Origin: Mikania micrantha
Lineage: Eukaryota; Streptophyta; Magnoliopsida; Asterales; Asteraceae
Length of the DNA stretch: 64,000 nt
Direction of reading: 5' to 3'
Assembly: GCA_009363875.1 (NCBI GenBank)
Contig: CM018692.1
Location: 89,246,137 to 89,310,136, forward strand
A program made the translations under genes and the position numbers. Below the pieces are notes generated by a model that saw only the letters and a list, made by a program, of their open reading frames with translations, did not search any database and was not told the origin of the DNA. Shown here one piece after another: positions 45,346-57,480 of this stretch; within the stretch, counting starts at the first letter, position 1, and each line of letters starts with the position of its first letter.

Positions 45346-48300
45346 TTTCATAATAAATATCCGAATTTTGCATTTCGTTATACTTAAATAAAAAAAATAT
45401 TATTTCATAACAATGTTATGTATAATCGAGATTTTTTTATGGTTAGTAATATTTTATACAATCAGATACTTATAATCTAATATTATATAAACTAAAACTA
45501 AAATTACGTTTATGTTACATCTCGATGGATTTATTGAACAAATTTTTATATACACACTTATATTTTATTGTTTGTCATTTTTATGAAGTATCATAATTTG
45601 TCCTTTTATGTCTTTCTATAGTTGACATAGTACAAAGGGGTAGATTACCAATCTACCCTTTTTGTACCTTAGTGTACTATAACCAAATATTTTAAATCAA
45701 ATTCTAACCACCTTACTTTTCAAAACTCATATCAACCATCCAAAAATTTAATCAAATGCTAGAAAATGGTTTCCAAAGTTTTCACATCTCAACTAGGTTT
45801 TCAAAATATACTTCCCCTATATATATATGTATCATATTAAATTCTAGTTATATACAAAATTATATATTTTTTAAAAAAAACAACAATAAAATGCAGAAAA
45901 CTCATGAATTAATAGTCGAATGTACAAACATTGTATAACAAAAATAAAAATTACCCACCTTAATTTATATACGAAGGTTGTTAATTGTTAATTGTTATAA
46001 GTGGTGAATGAAGATGAAGATTAAGATTGTTCTTTGTTTAGAACATTCTAGAAATTATAATTTTCAGGAGCAATTTCCATTATAAACCGTATTTTTTTTA
46101 GTTTTAAATGTTATTCAATCATTAAGAACGGCTTCTACGATTGTTGCTTCTAATTAAAATTTCTAATCTCTTCTAATAATAAACTTCATAGTTTATATTA
46201 CTAGTGGCACTTCATGGTGTGTACGTGAGTATATGTCCTTGTGTTACCAATATGTGTAGGATGTTTTTTTTTTTTATTAATGGACATGTTTAAAAATATA
46301 TTAACAATATACTTAAATTAAAAAGGATCAATTACTCGAGTTTATGGTATGATTATTTAAAAAAAAAAAATTCACGCATGAAAAAATTATATGCACATTT
46401 AAAAAATGATAAAATTTGAAAAAAGTAAAAAAAAAATATTTATAACAAAAAATAAAAACATGCAAAAAATATACATTTAATTATAAAAATTTATGTTAAT
46501 TTTTTTAGTTGAAAATTTAAATCTTACATCACCAACCAAGTTAATATAAAACACAATAAAAAATAATCAAATACTTGTAAATAGTTTAAATGGGACAACA
46601 TGTGAACTTGATTGGGTTGACACGAACCCGACCTGTTTAGGTAAACGGGTTCCTAGGTTCAACTCGAACTCATTCATACCAAACTCAAACCTTCTAATTT
46701 TATGTTTGGTTTGTGTCATGTCAGAAATGAACACCCTCATAATTGAGACCCTCATCTAGTAATGCTTATGATCGATTTACTTAATATTTTTAATAATAAT
46801 TATTGTTTGTAAATATGAATTCTGTATCATAATAAACTTATTAATTATCATTTTTCTAATTTTCTAAGAAGAAAAGAAGCATGTGTTAAGATTTGCACGT
46901 GGTTTGTGGACCATGGATTACTCAAGCTAATTAAAGAGATCATATCATACTTTTTCCTTCTATAAAGTTTGTCAAATTAATTTGCATTTAAAAAATATAT
47001 AATTTTCAATTTTACAAACTTTTTATTATTATTATTTTGGTGTAAAAAAAAAACTATTATTTGCATGCGTACGTATATATTCGGATTATTCGAGTGTTTG
47101 ACAGGGATTCAAAGCGTGGCTACCCCTAAAGAATGCACGTGAGGGAAGTCCATGAAATTTATCTTTGAGTGGTTTACAACCCAAGTTTGTGTTTCTTATA
47201 CATATAATAAAATTTAAACATCTTAACTTCTTAATTAAAAAATAATAATAAAATAAAAAAAAATCAAGCAACTGTCTATGCAGTTATTCTGGTTGAGACC
47301 TTTAAAGTTGCCAGTTGTGGCACCGACATGTTAAACCTGTGAACCAAATCGGTGTTGGAACTAAATTTAAAAAATATGTTTTTCCCAAATCTTATTTTTC
47401 TACTACGGGGGGTTTGTTTTTCTTTTATTTCTAATACATTGTATTTTGTTAACATTATAAATTCATATCAAACAACTTACAATAATAAATAAATAATTGA
47501 AAAGACGTTTGTCACTTTGTGTCGTCTTCTCAGTCTTATTTTTTCTTTCTTTTTCTCATATTTATTAAATCATATATTTCACTATCTGATGTCTAATTTT
47601 TTTCTTGTGTATCTCTTCTTAAAATAATAATTATATTACAAGATTGTATTGATTCTACTAAAAAGGGTTTTAATTTGTAAAGAGGGCGGAAAATATTATG
47701 GAGTTCACATGTGACGTTTTTTTTTTTTAATTTTTTTTAAAAAAAAGTATTTTAATCATTGTGTTTTATACTTTAGTCGTTGTGCAATATATATTTGTCA
47801 TTGTGTTTTATGTTTTAACTTATTTTTATCTTATTTTGGCATTGTTTTTTATGAATTAAATAAATTTTTGTTATTTAATTTTTATGTTTTACATATTAGA
47901 AGTATGTAATTGTTATTTTACTATTATGTTTTTCAAAACTCATAATTTTAAAAACATATTATCATAATTTTTAGAAAAATACATTTTCAACATTGTGTTT
48001 TACATTTATGTCATCGTACAATATATATTCATTATTGTTTTTTACGTTCAAAGTCATTGAATAATATCTATCCATCATTGTGTTTTATGTTTTATCATTT
48101 GGTGTAATCTTTATGATTGTTCTTTTATGTATTACAGTATTAGATAAATTTGTTGCTACCGTCATTATAATTTACATATAAAAAGTATACCTTTATGTTT
48201 GACCAATATGTTTTTTTTTATAAAATTCAACATTTAGAAAGAAAAAAATTAAGACATAATGACGAAAAAAAGAAACATTGATAAGCGGAAAGAAATACTA

Positions 48301-48558
48301 GCTAGAAAAAAGGCAAAATGACGCGTTAGAAATACAAGGTCATGGAAAACATATTTTTTTTGATTTTTTTATATGTCAATAGTATACTCGTTTTAAATAT
48401 TAAAAAACACCTGTCTTTTTGTTTATTATGTTTTTTTAATAATATGAGAACATGACAAAAAAAAATCAACAAAGTGGATATGAATAAAATTCTTTTACAT
48501 TAACCTTTTCTTTAAACTTGATCTCAACCATTAATTGTGGATCCAATGTCCTTAAATC
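45346..48558. other. AT-rich intergenic DNA
   Basis: No gene is supported. Seen: a roughly 52-bp tandem duplication just after the small frame (about 45309-45390), a near-perfect 38-bp hairpin at 45630-45667, a possible hAT-like fragment near 46600-46745 (ends in AACACCCTCA), and repeated CATTGTGTTTTATGTTTTA-like sentences at 47755-48120 that suggest a degraded repeat. Confidence 0.5.
45630..45667. repeat. Near-perfect hairpin
   Basis: GTACAAAGGGGTAGATT, a 3-base spacer ACC, then AATCTACCCTTTTTGTAC. The arms pair almost completely. It could be the tip of a small foldback element. No neighbouring gene uses it obviously. Confidence 0.7.
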
Positions 48559-48935
48559 TGTCGCACCCTAGGAAATCCCGTCCCTTTCGGGGGCGCGAGC
48601 ACGACCAGTCAGGATCGCAGTCTCTGGTCATACAGTTGCGAGACCTACATGTCTGGTTGCATACGTACATCCAAATACTTGGACAAATCAGTTTTATAAA
48701 ATCAGAGTTGCGGAAGTAAAAGTTTAAGTTGTCAAAACAACATTAAAGATATAAGTTGCGGAAGTAGAGTTAAACAGTTTTCAAAACAATAAAGAGTAAT
48801 GGTGCGGAAGCGGTTTAAGTAATTAACATTGCATAACAAGATAAATGATAAATGTTCTCAAATGGCCTAAGACACTAAAACTGATGCATGGACTCCATCC
48901 TAGCATCCTAGTCCTCGTGCACGTGCCTTAGTTAC

Positions 48936-49421
48936 CTGAGAAAACATGCGAGTAAAAAGGGTCTACACAATGGTTGGTGAGAGCACAGGTCTTTCATAAG
49001 CAGTAAACATCAAAATGTTTAAAGTAAATGTTGCTAGATTACATATCATTACAATGAAGTATCGATTGATAGCTAGTCAATACAGTTATATTATATGCGG
49101 GTTCGTACCGAAGCTGACAGTTGTGCCTCCTGCCATGTCCATCACTATTCTGACCTCCAGTTGGGTTGGCCTCCCAGGCACGATGGGTGGGGCTTGTCGG
49201 GCCCAAATAGTACTATTCAAGATTACCACGCTAGGCGCTCCGCGCTACTAATGGTCCGAGGAGTATCGCGAGGACTTTGAGTTGTGATGCGTGCCACACA
49301 TATACATATAGTGATAAAGCATGTCCATATGTAAATAAAATAAGTTGTTTCAATATACAATTTATCATGGAATGTTTTCTCCCCCAAAGCTAGAAAAGAT
49401 AAAAAGGGGCCGTGAACTCAC
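48936..49421 (-). other. Candidate leader intron in the E4 LTR
   Basis: Read on the minus strand, the donor-like GTGAGTTCACGGCCCCTTTT and the acceptor-like GTTTTCTCAG/GTAAC bracket 486 bp, with CTCACCAACCAT about 35 bases before the acceptor. It is the shortest of the four, but the marks are the same. Confidence 0.4.
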
Positions 49422-49479
49422 TTGGTAAAGCAGTTTCGGTTTATGTGTGTTCGCTACCTGTGGGCGCTAGCAATCCTGG

Positions 49480-49970
49480 TAGGGGTGTTCAGAAAAACCG
49501 AAAACCGTTTAAAACCGATAACCGAACCGTATCCGTAACCGAAAAAACCGAACCGAATTCTGAATTCGGTTTTCGGTTCGGTTCCTAACCGTATCCGAAT
49601 TCCGAATTCGGTTTTCGGTTCGGTTAACGGTTTTAGATATTTTTTGAATTTGGTTTGTTCGGTTAACCGATTAAACCGAATTCATAATTAAATTTATTAT
49701 TTTTATTAATAATATATGGTTGAATTCGGTTAAATTCGGTTGAATTCGGTTTATTCGGTTTTTAACCGGTTTATTTGGTTTTTAATCGGTTTGTTCGGTT
49801 GAATTCGGTTTGTTCGGTTATAACCGAAACCGAACCGAATTGAATTCGGTTCGGATAACCATATCCCGAATTCGGTTCGGTTAATGGTTAGGGGGAAATT
49901 TTTTTGAAAACCGAACAAACCGAACCGAATAAACAGAACAAACCGTTAACCGAACCGATGAACACCCCTA
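49480..49970. mobile_element. hAT-like MITE in the E4 LTR, perfect 8-bp duplication
   Basis: The 491-bp unit has perfect 11-bp inverted ends TAGGGGTGTTC and GAACACCCCTA and a perfect duplication AATCCTGG (49472-49479 and 49971-49978). The inside is made of GAATTCGGTT and AACCGAA motifs. It has no coding capacity. The flanks also repeat about 40 bases (TTTATGTGTGTTCGCTACCTG...), so it landed at the junction of an LTR tandem duplication. Confidence 0.9.
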
Positions 49971-51857
49971 AATCCTGGTTTATGTGTGTTCGCTACCTGC
50001 GAGTGCTAGCAATCCTGCTAGTAAGCACCTATAACCATATATGTGTGAGTATGTGTTTTGTGGTGTGTTGTAACCCATACAACTCCAAGTGTCGGTGTGC
50101 TCAACCGAGTGTATGTGTTGACTTGTGTTGACTCGACGAATCGTTGGTGACATGTTTGTTTTGTTAAGCCCGTTTAATATTTCATAAATACAAGTAGAAC
50201 ACCTACATGCATCCTATGACTCTAATCGTACAATGTCCACTTAAGTGACATGTAAGAATCGTAAAAGTTACCATTTTTGGAAAGTTTCTATTTTAGGGAA
50301 GTGTAGTTATGAAATCCCATTTCATAAATCTAATACTTTTAATATGTTTATAAAAACACGTTTAAACACTTAAAGTATGTCGTTTGCGCATAAATCGACA
50401 TTTATGCCATTTTGCCCAAATAAAGTTTCCTAAAATAGTAAGTACTCGTTTAAAAGCTCGTTTTCACAAATCAAAGTTTTCAAATATGTTAGAAATCATT
50501 TTTTAACATATTTCAATAATTAAAGTTCACCAAAACATCTTAAAACATCAAAAGCCCTCTTTTGGTTTACAAAAGTTTCCATGTATAGTAAGTTTGTCTT
50601 AAAATCATATTTTCACAAAATTAAATACCCAAATGTGTTTCTAAACACTTCAATATGCATTTGACAACATCTACACATGCCTAACATGTCTAGATCATCA
50701 CAAATCTATGACATGCAACATAAAAGTTTCCTTTTATGGCAAGTTTACCAAAATCATCACAATAAACTATCAAAACTCAATCCCATCAATCCTACATTCT
50801 AAAATCAGTAGATCTATATCAAAATCGCCAAGAAATTCGTGCACAATAGCCACATGGAGTTGCATGTGGGTGGATGTCCATGCATGTAGGTTTTTACCCC
50901 TTGCATGTTAGATCTATCACTAAATAAGCATATAAAACTACCTTAGATGCTCTAAAACACTGAGATGAAGCTGGATCAGGGACATGGCAGCCCTAAAACT
51001 CTTCTGGACAACAATGGTTTGCAGAAACAAGGTGGTGGTGGTGGTGCTCGAGCTCCAACAAGCTCCCTCCAATCTTCTTAGTGGTTCTCCCAAGCTTCCA
51101 AGCTTCAATGGTGTGCTCTAATGGATTCCAAGGGACCAAATGAGGCTGTAACAGAGGTTAGGGAAGAGAAGTAGCTGGTTGTTTGCGTGTGGGTTCGAGT
51201 ATAATGAGTATTAGTAGGTTAGGCATCATTTTTGTGGCTTTTAAGAAATTTTTCAGCAATTTTGCTGTCAGGCGTACCGCCTAACGGGGAGTGGTGGCGC
51301 TAGGCGTAGCGCGCAGAACCGTCTTGGTCCGACTGGTTTCCTCGTCTCGCGCGTATTTCCAGGAAGAGGGGATTGGGTCTGGGCGTACAGCCTGGGCCTC
51401 CAGGCAATCCCAATAAGCGCAATTTCCTAGTTTGAATTCGTTTTCGCTCGTTTTTCGATTATTTCACGCTTATAACTCATCGTTTATCATCGTTTGGACT
51501 TTAATTACTATTCAATTGTTTGTTCACCAACGTTCGTGAGACTCGTGTGTGTTTTGATAATTCCTTGAATTATCGGTGATCGTTTGTGTTCGTGTTTCAC
51601 GAAATGTTTGCACGCTTGATTAATCCTAACAACGTGTAATGCACAATTCAATAATTCCCCGAATTATTGTTTTGTGTTTGCTACACTTGGTTTCCAAAAC
51701 CAATGTGCAATGTACGATTCGATAGTTCCTCGAACTATCGTTTCGCAGTTGTTTGTGTTTAGCTCATCTAACTAAACATAATTAAATGAAATGTAACAAG
51801 TATGAATGTGAAATACATAGAGTGTAAGAGTTGCAATTTACCTGAAATTGCCGGGTG

Positions 51858-54800
51858 TCACATCATCCATTTGTTGAAAGAAATTTCGTCCCGAAATTTG
51901 GTTGTTGTTGTAGTGTTTGAGAACAGAATCTTTCTGGTTGTCACATCAAGCCCTTGTTGAAAGGAAATTTCTTCCCAAAATTTATTCATTGTTGTCGGCG
52001 TTCGACGTTGTCTGTTTGAAGAGGAGAGATATTTGCGCATCATCTGATCTTCACGTTCCCACGTGAATTCAGGTCTACTTTTTGAATTCCATTGGACTCT
52101 GACAATCGGAATCCGACTCTGTTTGAGTTGTTTGACCTCACGGTCCATGATCTCTACCAGCTCTTCCACGAACCGTAGTTGTTCATCCACCTGGATCTCA
52201 TCTAGTGGAATCACAAGTGTTTCATCAGATAAGCACTTCTTCAGATTTGAGACATGAAATACGTTGTGAACTCCATCAAGTTCAGCTGGTAGGTTGAGTT
52301 GGTATGCCACTGGACCAATCCTATTCGGGATCTCGAATGGTCCAATATACCGTGGGTTCAGTTTGCTTCGTTTTCCAAAACGAATAACACCTTTCCATGG
52401 CAAGACTTTCAGAAGGACTTTGTCTCCATCCTGAAATTCTAGAGGCTTTCGGCGTTTGTCGGCATAGCTCTTCTGACGATCTCGAGCTGCTGCCATACGG
52501 TTTCTAATCTGTACAATCTTCTCGGTTGTTTCTTGTACGAGTTCCGGGCCAGTGAGCTGACTGTCGCCCACTTCCGCCCAACAGATAGGTGATCGGCATT
52601 TCCTGCTATAGGGGCCTCAAAAGGCGCTGCCTTTATACTTGTGTGGTAGCTGTTGTTGTAGGAGAACTCTACCAATGGTAGGTGAGTTTCCCAGCTATTG
52701 CCGAAGTCTACGACGCACGGTCGTAGCATGTCTTTGAGAGTTTGTATGGTGCGTTCGCTCTGGCCATCCGTTTGTGGGTGGTATGCTGTACTCATATCCA
52801 ACCGCGTACTAAGCGACTTTTGCAATGATTTCCAGAAGTTTGAAGTGAATCTAGCGTCTGGATCCGAAATGATGGAGATTGGCACTCCATGATGCGAGAC
52901 TACTTGTTTAACGTAAATTCTGGCTAGCTTTTCCATTTTGTCATTTTCCTTGATCGCAAGGAAATGTGCCGACTTGGTCAGTCGGTCTACAGTTACCTAG
53001 ATAGTGTCACATCCACTAGGAGTACAGGGTAATTTGGTAATGAAATCCATGGAGATTTGTTCCCACTTCCACATGGGAATCTCTGGTTGTGTAAGTAATC
53101 TATATGGCTTCTGGTACTCAACCTTGACTTTGGCACAAGTCAATTATTTGCTCACATAGGTGGCAATATCGGCTTTCATGTATGGCCACCAATAGAGGAT
53201 TTTCAGATCATGATACATCTTATCAGATCCAGGGTGAATGGAATACCGGGACTTATGAGCTTCGTCCATCACAAGGTCTCGTACGTTTCCGTGATGTGGA
53301 AACCAGATGCGTTCCATGAAATAGTGTAAGCCATCGGCCTTTACTTCCAGTTGTTTCTCTATTCCCTTTAGTGATTCAGCCGCTAGGTTTTCTGCTTTAA
53401 GTATTACATATTTGTTCAGGGAGATTGGGATGGATGATAAGTTGTAAAGCTCGTACCCTCTTGGGTTTCGAGGTATTCTTCCGACTTAGGGCATCGGCCA
53501 CTACATTGGCTTTCCCTGGACGATATTTGATAGCACGCTCATAGTCGTTCAGCAGTTCGAGCCAGCGACGTTGTCGCATGTTCAGTTATTTTTGCTCGAA
53601 TATGTGTTGGAGACTCTTATGATCAGTGTATATAGTACACTTGGTGCCGTACAGGTAGTGTCTCCAGATCTTGAGTGCAAATACCACAGCTCCAAGTTCC
53701 AATTCGTGGGTGGTGTACTTCTTCTCTTGGATTTCCAGTTGACGAGAAGCATATGCGATCACCTTCTCTCGCTGCATCAGCACGCAACCGAGTCCTTGTA
53801 TTGAGGCATTGCAGTATACTACAAAGTCGTTCGTTCCATTAGGAAGAGATAAGATAGGTGCACTACAGAGTTTCTGCTTGAGAAGTTGGAATGCAGCTTC
53901 TTGTTTGTCAGTCCAGAGATATTTCTTGTCCTTGTGGGTGAGAGCTGTGAGTGGTTGGGCTATCTTGGATAATCCTTCGATAAATCATCGATAATAGCCT
54001 GCCAAGCCTAGGAATTTTGGTTCCTCAGTTGGGTTCTTCGGTGCTTCCCAGTTCTTGATCGCCTCTATCTTAGATTTATCCACATGAATCCCTTGTTCAT
54101 TAACAACATGACCCAAGAATTGGACTTCTCGAATACAGAAGTCGCACTTTGAGAGTTTAGCGTACAACTTCTCTTTTCATAGTAGTTCAAGAACCAATTG
54201 AAGATGCTCTTTGTGTTCTTCCTTGGTCTTTGAGTAGATAAGAATATCATCGATGAAAACAATGATAAACTTGTCGAGGTAGGGTTTGCACACTCTATTC
54301 ATTAGGTCCATGAATACTGCAGGTACATTAGTTAGCCCGGATGGCATAACCAAGAATTCGTAATGGCCATACCGAGTGCGGAAATCTGTCTTGGGGATAT
54401 CTTCCTCCTGAATCCTTAGCTGGTGGTACCCAGATCGCAGATGGATCTTAGAGTAGTAACTTGATCCTTGTAGCTGATCAAACATATCGTCGATTTGAGG
54501 TAAAGGGTATCGGTTCTTGATTGTTACTTTGTTCAATTCACGGTAGTCGATGCACATTCGAAACGTGCCATCCTTCTTCTTCACGAATAAGACCGGAGCT
54601 CCCCATGGTGAGAAGCTTGGTCTAATGAAACCCTTGTCCAACAACTCCTGGAGTTGATTGGACAGTTCCTGCATCTCTGAAGGTGCAAGTCGATAGGGTG
54701 CCCGTGCAATAGATGCTGTTCCTGGCGCGAGATCTATGCAGAACTCCACTTGTCGAGGTGGTGGTAGTCCTGGTAGATCCTCAGGGCATACGTCGGTATA

Positions 54801-55346
54801 GTCGCATACGACTGGGATGTCTTCTATTTTCTTTTCTTCTTCAGTCTTATTGGTGATAAGCACCAGAATGGCTGTGTATCTCTTTCTTAGGCATTTGTGA
54901 GCTTTCATGCACGATATAATGTTCAGATGAGTGTCGCTCCTTTCGCCGTTTATGTTTAAGGTTTCTCCACTAAGGAGAGGTATGCGCACAACCTTGTCGT
55001 GGCAAACCATTTCAGCTTGGTTTTCTGACAACCAATCCATGCCCACTACGACATCAAAACTGGCTAGTGTAACTAGCATGAGGTCGATCTTAAATTTATG
55101 GTTTGCTAGCTCTAAAGTGCATTCTTTCAAAATATGTTTGGTTACAATTGGTTTACCATCAGCTAGCTCTACAGTATACTCAACCTCTAAGGGTGTTGGG
55201 GTTATGGCAAGTATCTCACTAAAATCCTTATATATGAAACTTTTCTCAGCTCCAGTATCAAACAATACATAAGCATAATGATCGTTTAGGAGATACATAC
55301 CTGTTGCAAGATTTGGATCCTTTTTGGCTTCCTTAGCCCCGATCAC
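51858..55346 (-). pseudogene. E4 Pol, degraded
   Basis: Protease (LFDTGAEKSF motif), reverse transcriptase with FIDD, RNase H, integrase and a Tekay-like end (WNSKSRPEFTWERE) are recognisable in several minus-strand pieces: 55346-54177, 54167-53985, 53783-53586, 53579-53397, 52936-52439 and 52571-51858. Reverse transcriptase carries KIHLRSGY where KIDLRSGY is expected, so a catalytic Asp is lost. Integrase has an in-frame TAG where Trp is expected (near 52998) and a TAA in its zinc region (near 53143). The last frame runs on into the LTR, ending at 51858. It cannot be functional. Confidence 0.9.
51861..51986 (-). promoter_or_regulatory. E4 hairpin/polypurine region, duplicated
   Basis: The E4 version of the hairpin (AAATTTCG, loop, CGAAATTT) is at 51881-51899 beside the LTR edge. 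An 83-bp-shifted, decayed second copy includes the LTR edge TGTCACATCA (51939) and a mutated hairpin (51967-51986). The polypurine-LTR junction is therefore duplicated. Confidence 0.6.
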
Positions 55347-56602
55347 GAAGGCTCATCCCTTCGGACCATTGTTGTTTCCGTTGTTGTTCTTCAAATGTGG
55401 GCAGTCCTTCTTGAAGTGCCCAGGTTTTCCACATTCGAAGCAGCCCTTTGGTGCTTCGAGTTGTTATTGTTATGGTTGTGGGGTCTCTGTAAACAGTTCA
55501 CCCCTGCAGTCTTTGGCGAGGTGTCCTCCTTTGCCACACCGTTGGCATCGGATAGAACCACACTGTCCCCAAAACATGGTGTAAGTTTCATTTATTGCAC
55601 TTGGGGTGTTTGCCTGCATAGGTTCCTGAGTTTTGATTGGTTGGTATGGGTGGAGTGTAAGCTTGAGGTGACTCAAACTTACGCTGCTGAGGTGGTGGTT
55701 GAAGAGTGGAAGGTTTGTTCAGGGTGTTATCCCATTTGCGTTTGTTATCAGCAGGTTTGGCTACAGTACCACGGGGTGGTAAGAGTCCTTGAGCGACGGC
55801 TGAATCAGTGAGCTTGTGGGCCAGTCGCACAGCTTGTTGTAGGGTAACGGGGTCAGTAGAAAGTACCATTCCCTGGATTTGAGGTGGCAGTCCCTCGATA
55901 TACTTTTCTATGTGCTTGTATGGTGGTGTTACCATCTCCGGGCACAGGTGTGCCAGCTCATATGATCGGGCAGTGTATGACTCGTCCTCGGAACCAATCA
56001 TCTTATGGTTCCAGAATTCAGTTTCAAGTTTCTACACTTCACCGCGAGGACAGTATTCGCGGTTCAACATTCTTTTGAATTCGTCCCAAGGTAGGGCATT
56101 GGCTGCATCGAGCCCTAGGTTTTGGACATTTTCATTCCACCACGTGAGGGCAGCTCCCTTAAGAGTTCTAGCAGCGAACTTGACCCTGTCCTCGTTCCTG
56201 CAGTTGCTCATGGCAAAGGCCGACTCCGCCTTTTCCATCCAGCGTAATAGTCCGATGGCACCCTCAGTGCCGTTGAATGAGTGGGGTTTGTAGTCCAGAA
56301 ACATTTTGAATGTGCAGAGGGGTGGATTGAGGTTTGGTCCTGAGATATGCAAAGAGGAGAATTTGATTCAGTATCGGGTAAACGCTTTGAAATGGAAACG
56401 AGTGATTATGATGCAAGGTGAATGTGAAATGAAATTCGTCATCTTGATCCTGTTGATGTTGATTGCGGTTAGCTTCCCGTGAAGCAAGCGCCTCCTCAAC
56501 TCGTTCGTTGATAAGGGCGTTCAGTTCGGCCGCGGTTAGGTTAATGTTTCCTCGTCCTCCCGCGTCCCTGCGTCCTCCGCGTCTTCCAGCCATGATCTTC
56601 AA
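55347..56602 (-). pseudogene. E4 Gag, degraded
   Basis: The start MAGRRGGRRD lies at about 56593 (an upstream in-frame ATG is at 56602). Overlapping frames 56602-56264, 56352-56032 and 56001-55588 carry the gag core with a LTWWNENVQ motif. Two CCHC-like knuckles lie near 55560-55500 and 55440-55390, in different frames. At least three frameshifts separate the pieces. Its N-terminus differs from E1 and E3, so E4 is a separate Tekay lineage. Confidence 0.8.
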
Positions 56603-57473
56603 AGCGAGAATATGCGTTAGAGTGTTTCCAAGGATTAAAGTAGTGTGTGTGAATTATATGCAAGGAAAACAAGTATTGATTGACATATACAAGATGTAAC
56701 ATCAGTGCCGGATGCGTTGCCGGAACAGTGATCTCTACAGTAACTTGCACAGTAACTCAGGTACACACTACGTGAAATTATGTATATGCTATTGACACTT
56801 GATGCTTGCCACTAAACTATTATGCTATTGTTCTGAGATCTGGCTTAAACCTCATGGTTTAACAGTCAGAAACACATCAGACAACACAGAACTAACACAC
56901 AAATGCTTGATTTAATGCTATTATGTATAAACGTATGCGAGGATAAACAAAACAAAACCAGAACAGAGGTCGTCGCAGAATGTTAAACCGATGAATTATT
57001 CGTACAGGTGACAATCTATACGAGTAAATCAGAAAGTTTAAAGTTCTGAAATGATGACTGAAAAGTAGAAAACAAGAATCAGAAAGTGAAACCAACGCCG
57101 TGTTTGTTCGGATGACGATTCGAACGAATACGCGCTAAGGTGACATGTTCTGACGAAACGAAAACGAATTACGAAACGAATGATAATAATGTAAGAAAAA
57201 TCAACATTTAATATTTATTATGAATCACAATCTTTTAGAAAAAAAATAAAGTTATTTAGCTAAGATACATAAATACGCGAAAGAACTAACGAAGCACTTA
57301 AAGTAATAAATTACGATAAATAATTCAAGGAAAATTTAATTAAAACGTTTACTAGGAATAACCACCTTCTAATCATTCTAAAATAAATTCTTTTTATATA
57401 AGTTACAAAACACGCGCGTAACGTGCCGGAAACGAGAACCGAGCAACCGAAACGAACCCGAATACCTACGGGG

Positions 57474-57480
57474 TATATAA
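57474..57480 (+). promoter_or_regulatory. E3 LTR TATA box
   Basis: TATATAA in GGGTATATAAACTCC, about 780 bases into the LTR and followed by a CT-rich leader, fits a transcription start near 57505. The E1 LTR has TATTATT at the corresponding place, a weaker site. Confidence 0.5.

Larger units (their letters stand above)
48559..51860 (-). repeat. E4 3' LTR
   Basis: On the minus strand it runs TGACACCCGG ... GGTGCGACA, 3,302 bp including a 491-bp hAT MITE at 49480-49970. It has the shared candidate splice signals (GTGAGTTCACGGCCCC at 49421 and TTTTCTCAG/GT at 48936) and several GGCGTACCGCC-like repeats at 51265-51420. Confidence 0.85.
48559..56694 (-). mobile_element. E4: degraded Tekay/Del-type Ty3 retrotransposon, partial
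   Basis: On the minus strand: the 5' leader remnant up to 56694, gag, protease-RT-RNase H-integrase, a hairpin and polypurine tract, and the 3' LTR (48559-51860). Many stops and frameshifts, including TGG to TAG in integrase, show it is old. E3 inserted into its leader at 56695 and separates it from its 5' LTR, which should lie beyond the window. No target duplication can be checked. Confidence 0.85.

Noticed and set aside
46567..46755. A 62-residue minus-strand frame
   Set aside because: It overlaps a probable hAT-like fragment with GGTTCAACTCGAACTC-type repeats and has no coding features.
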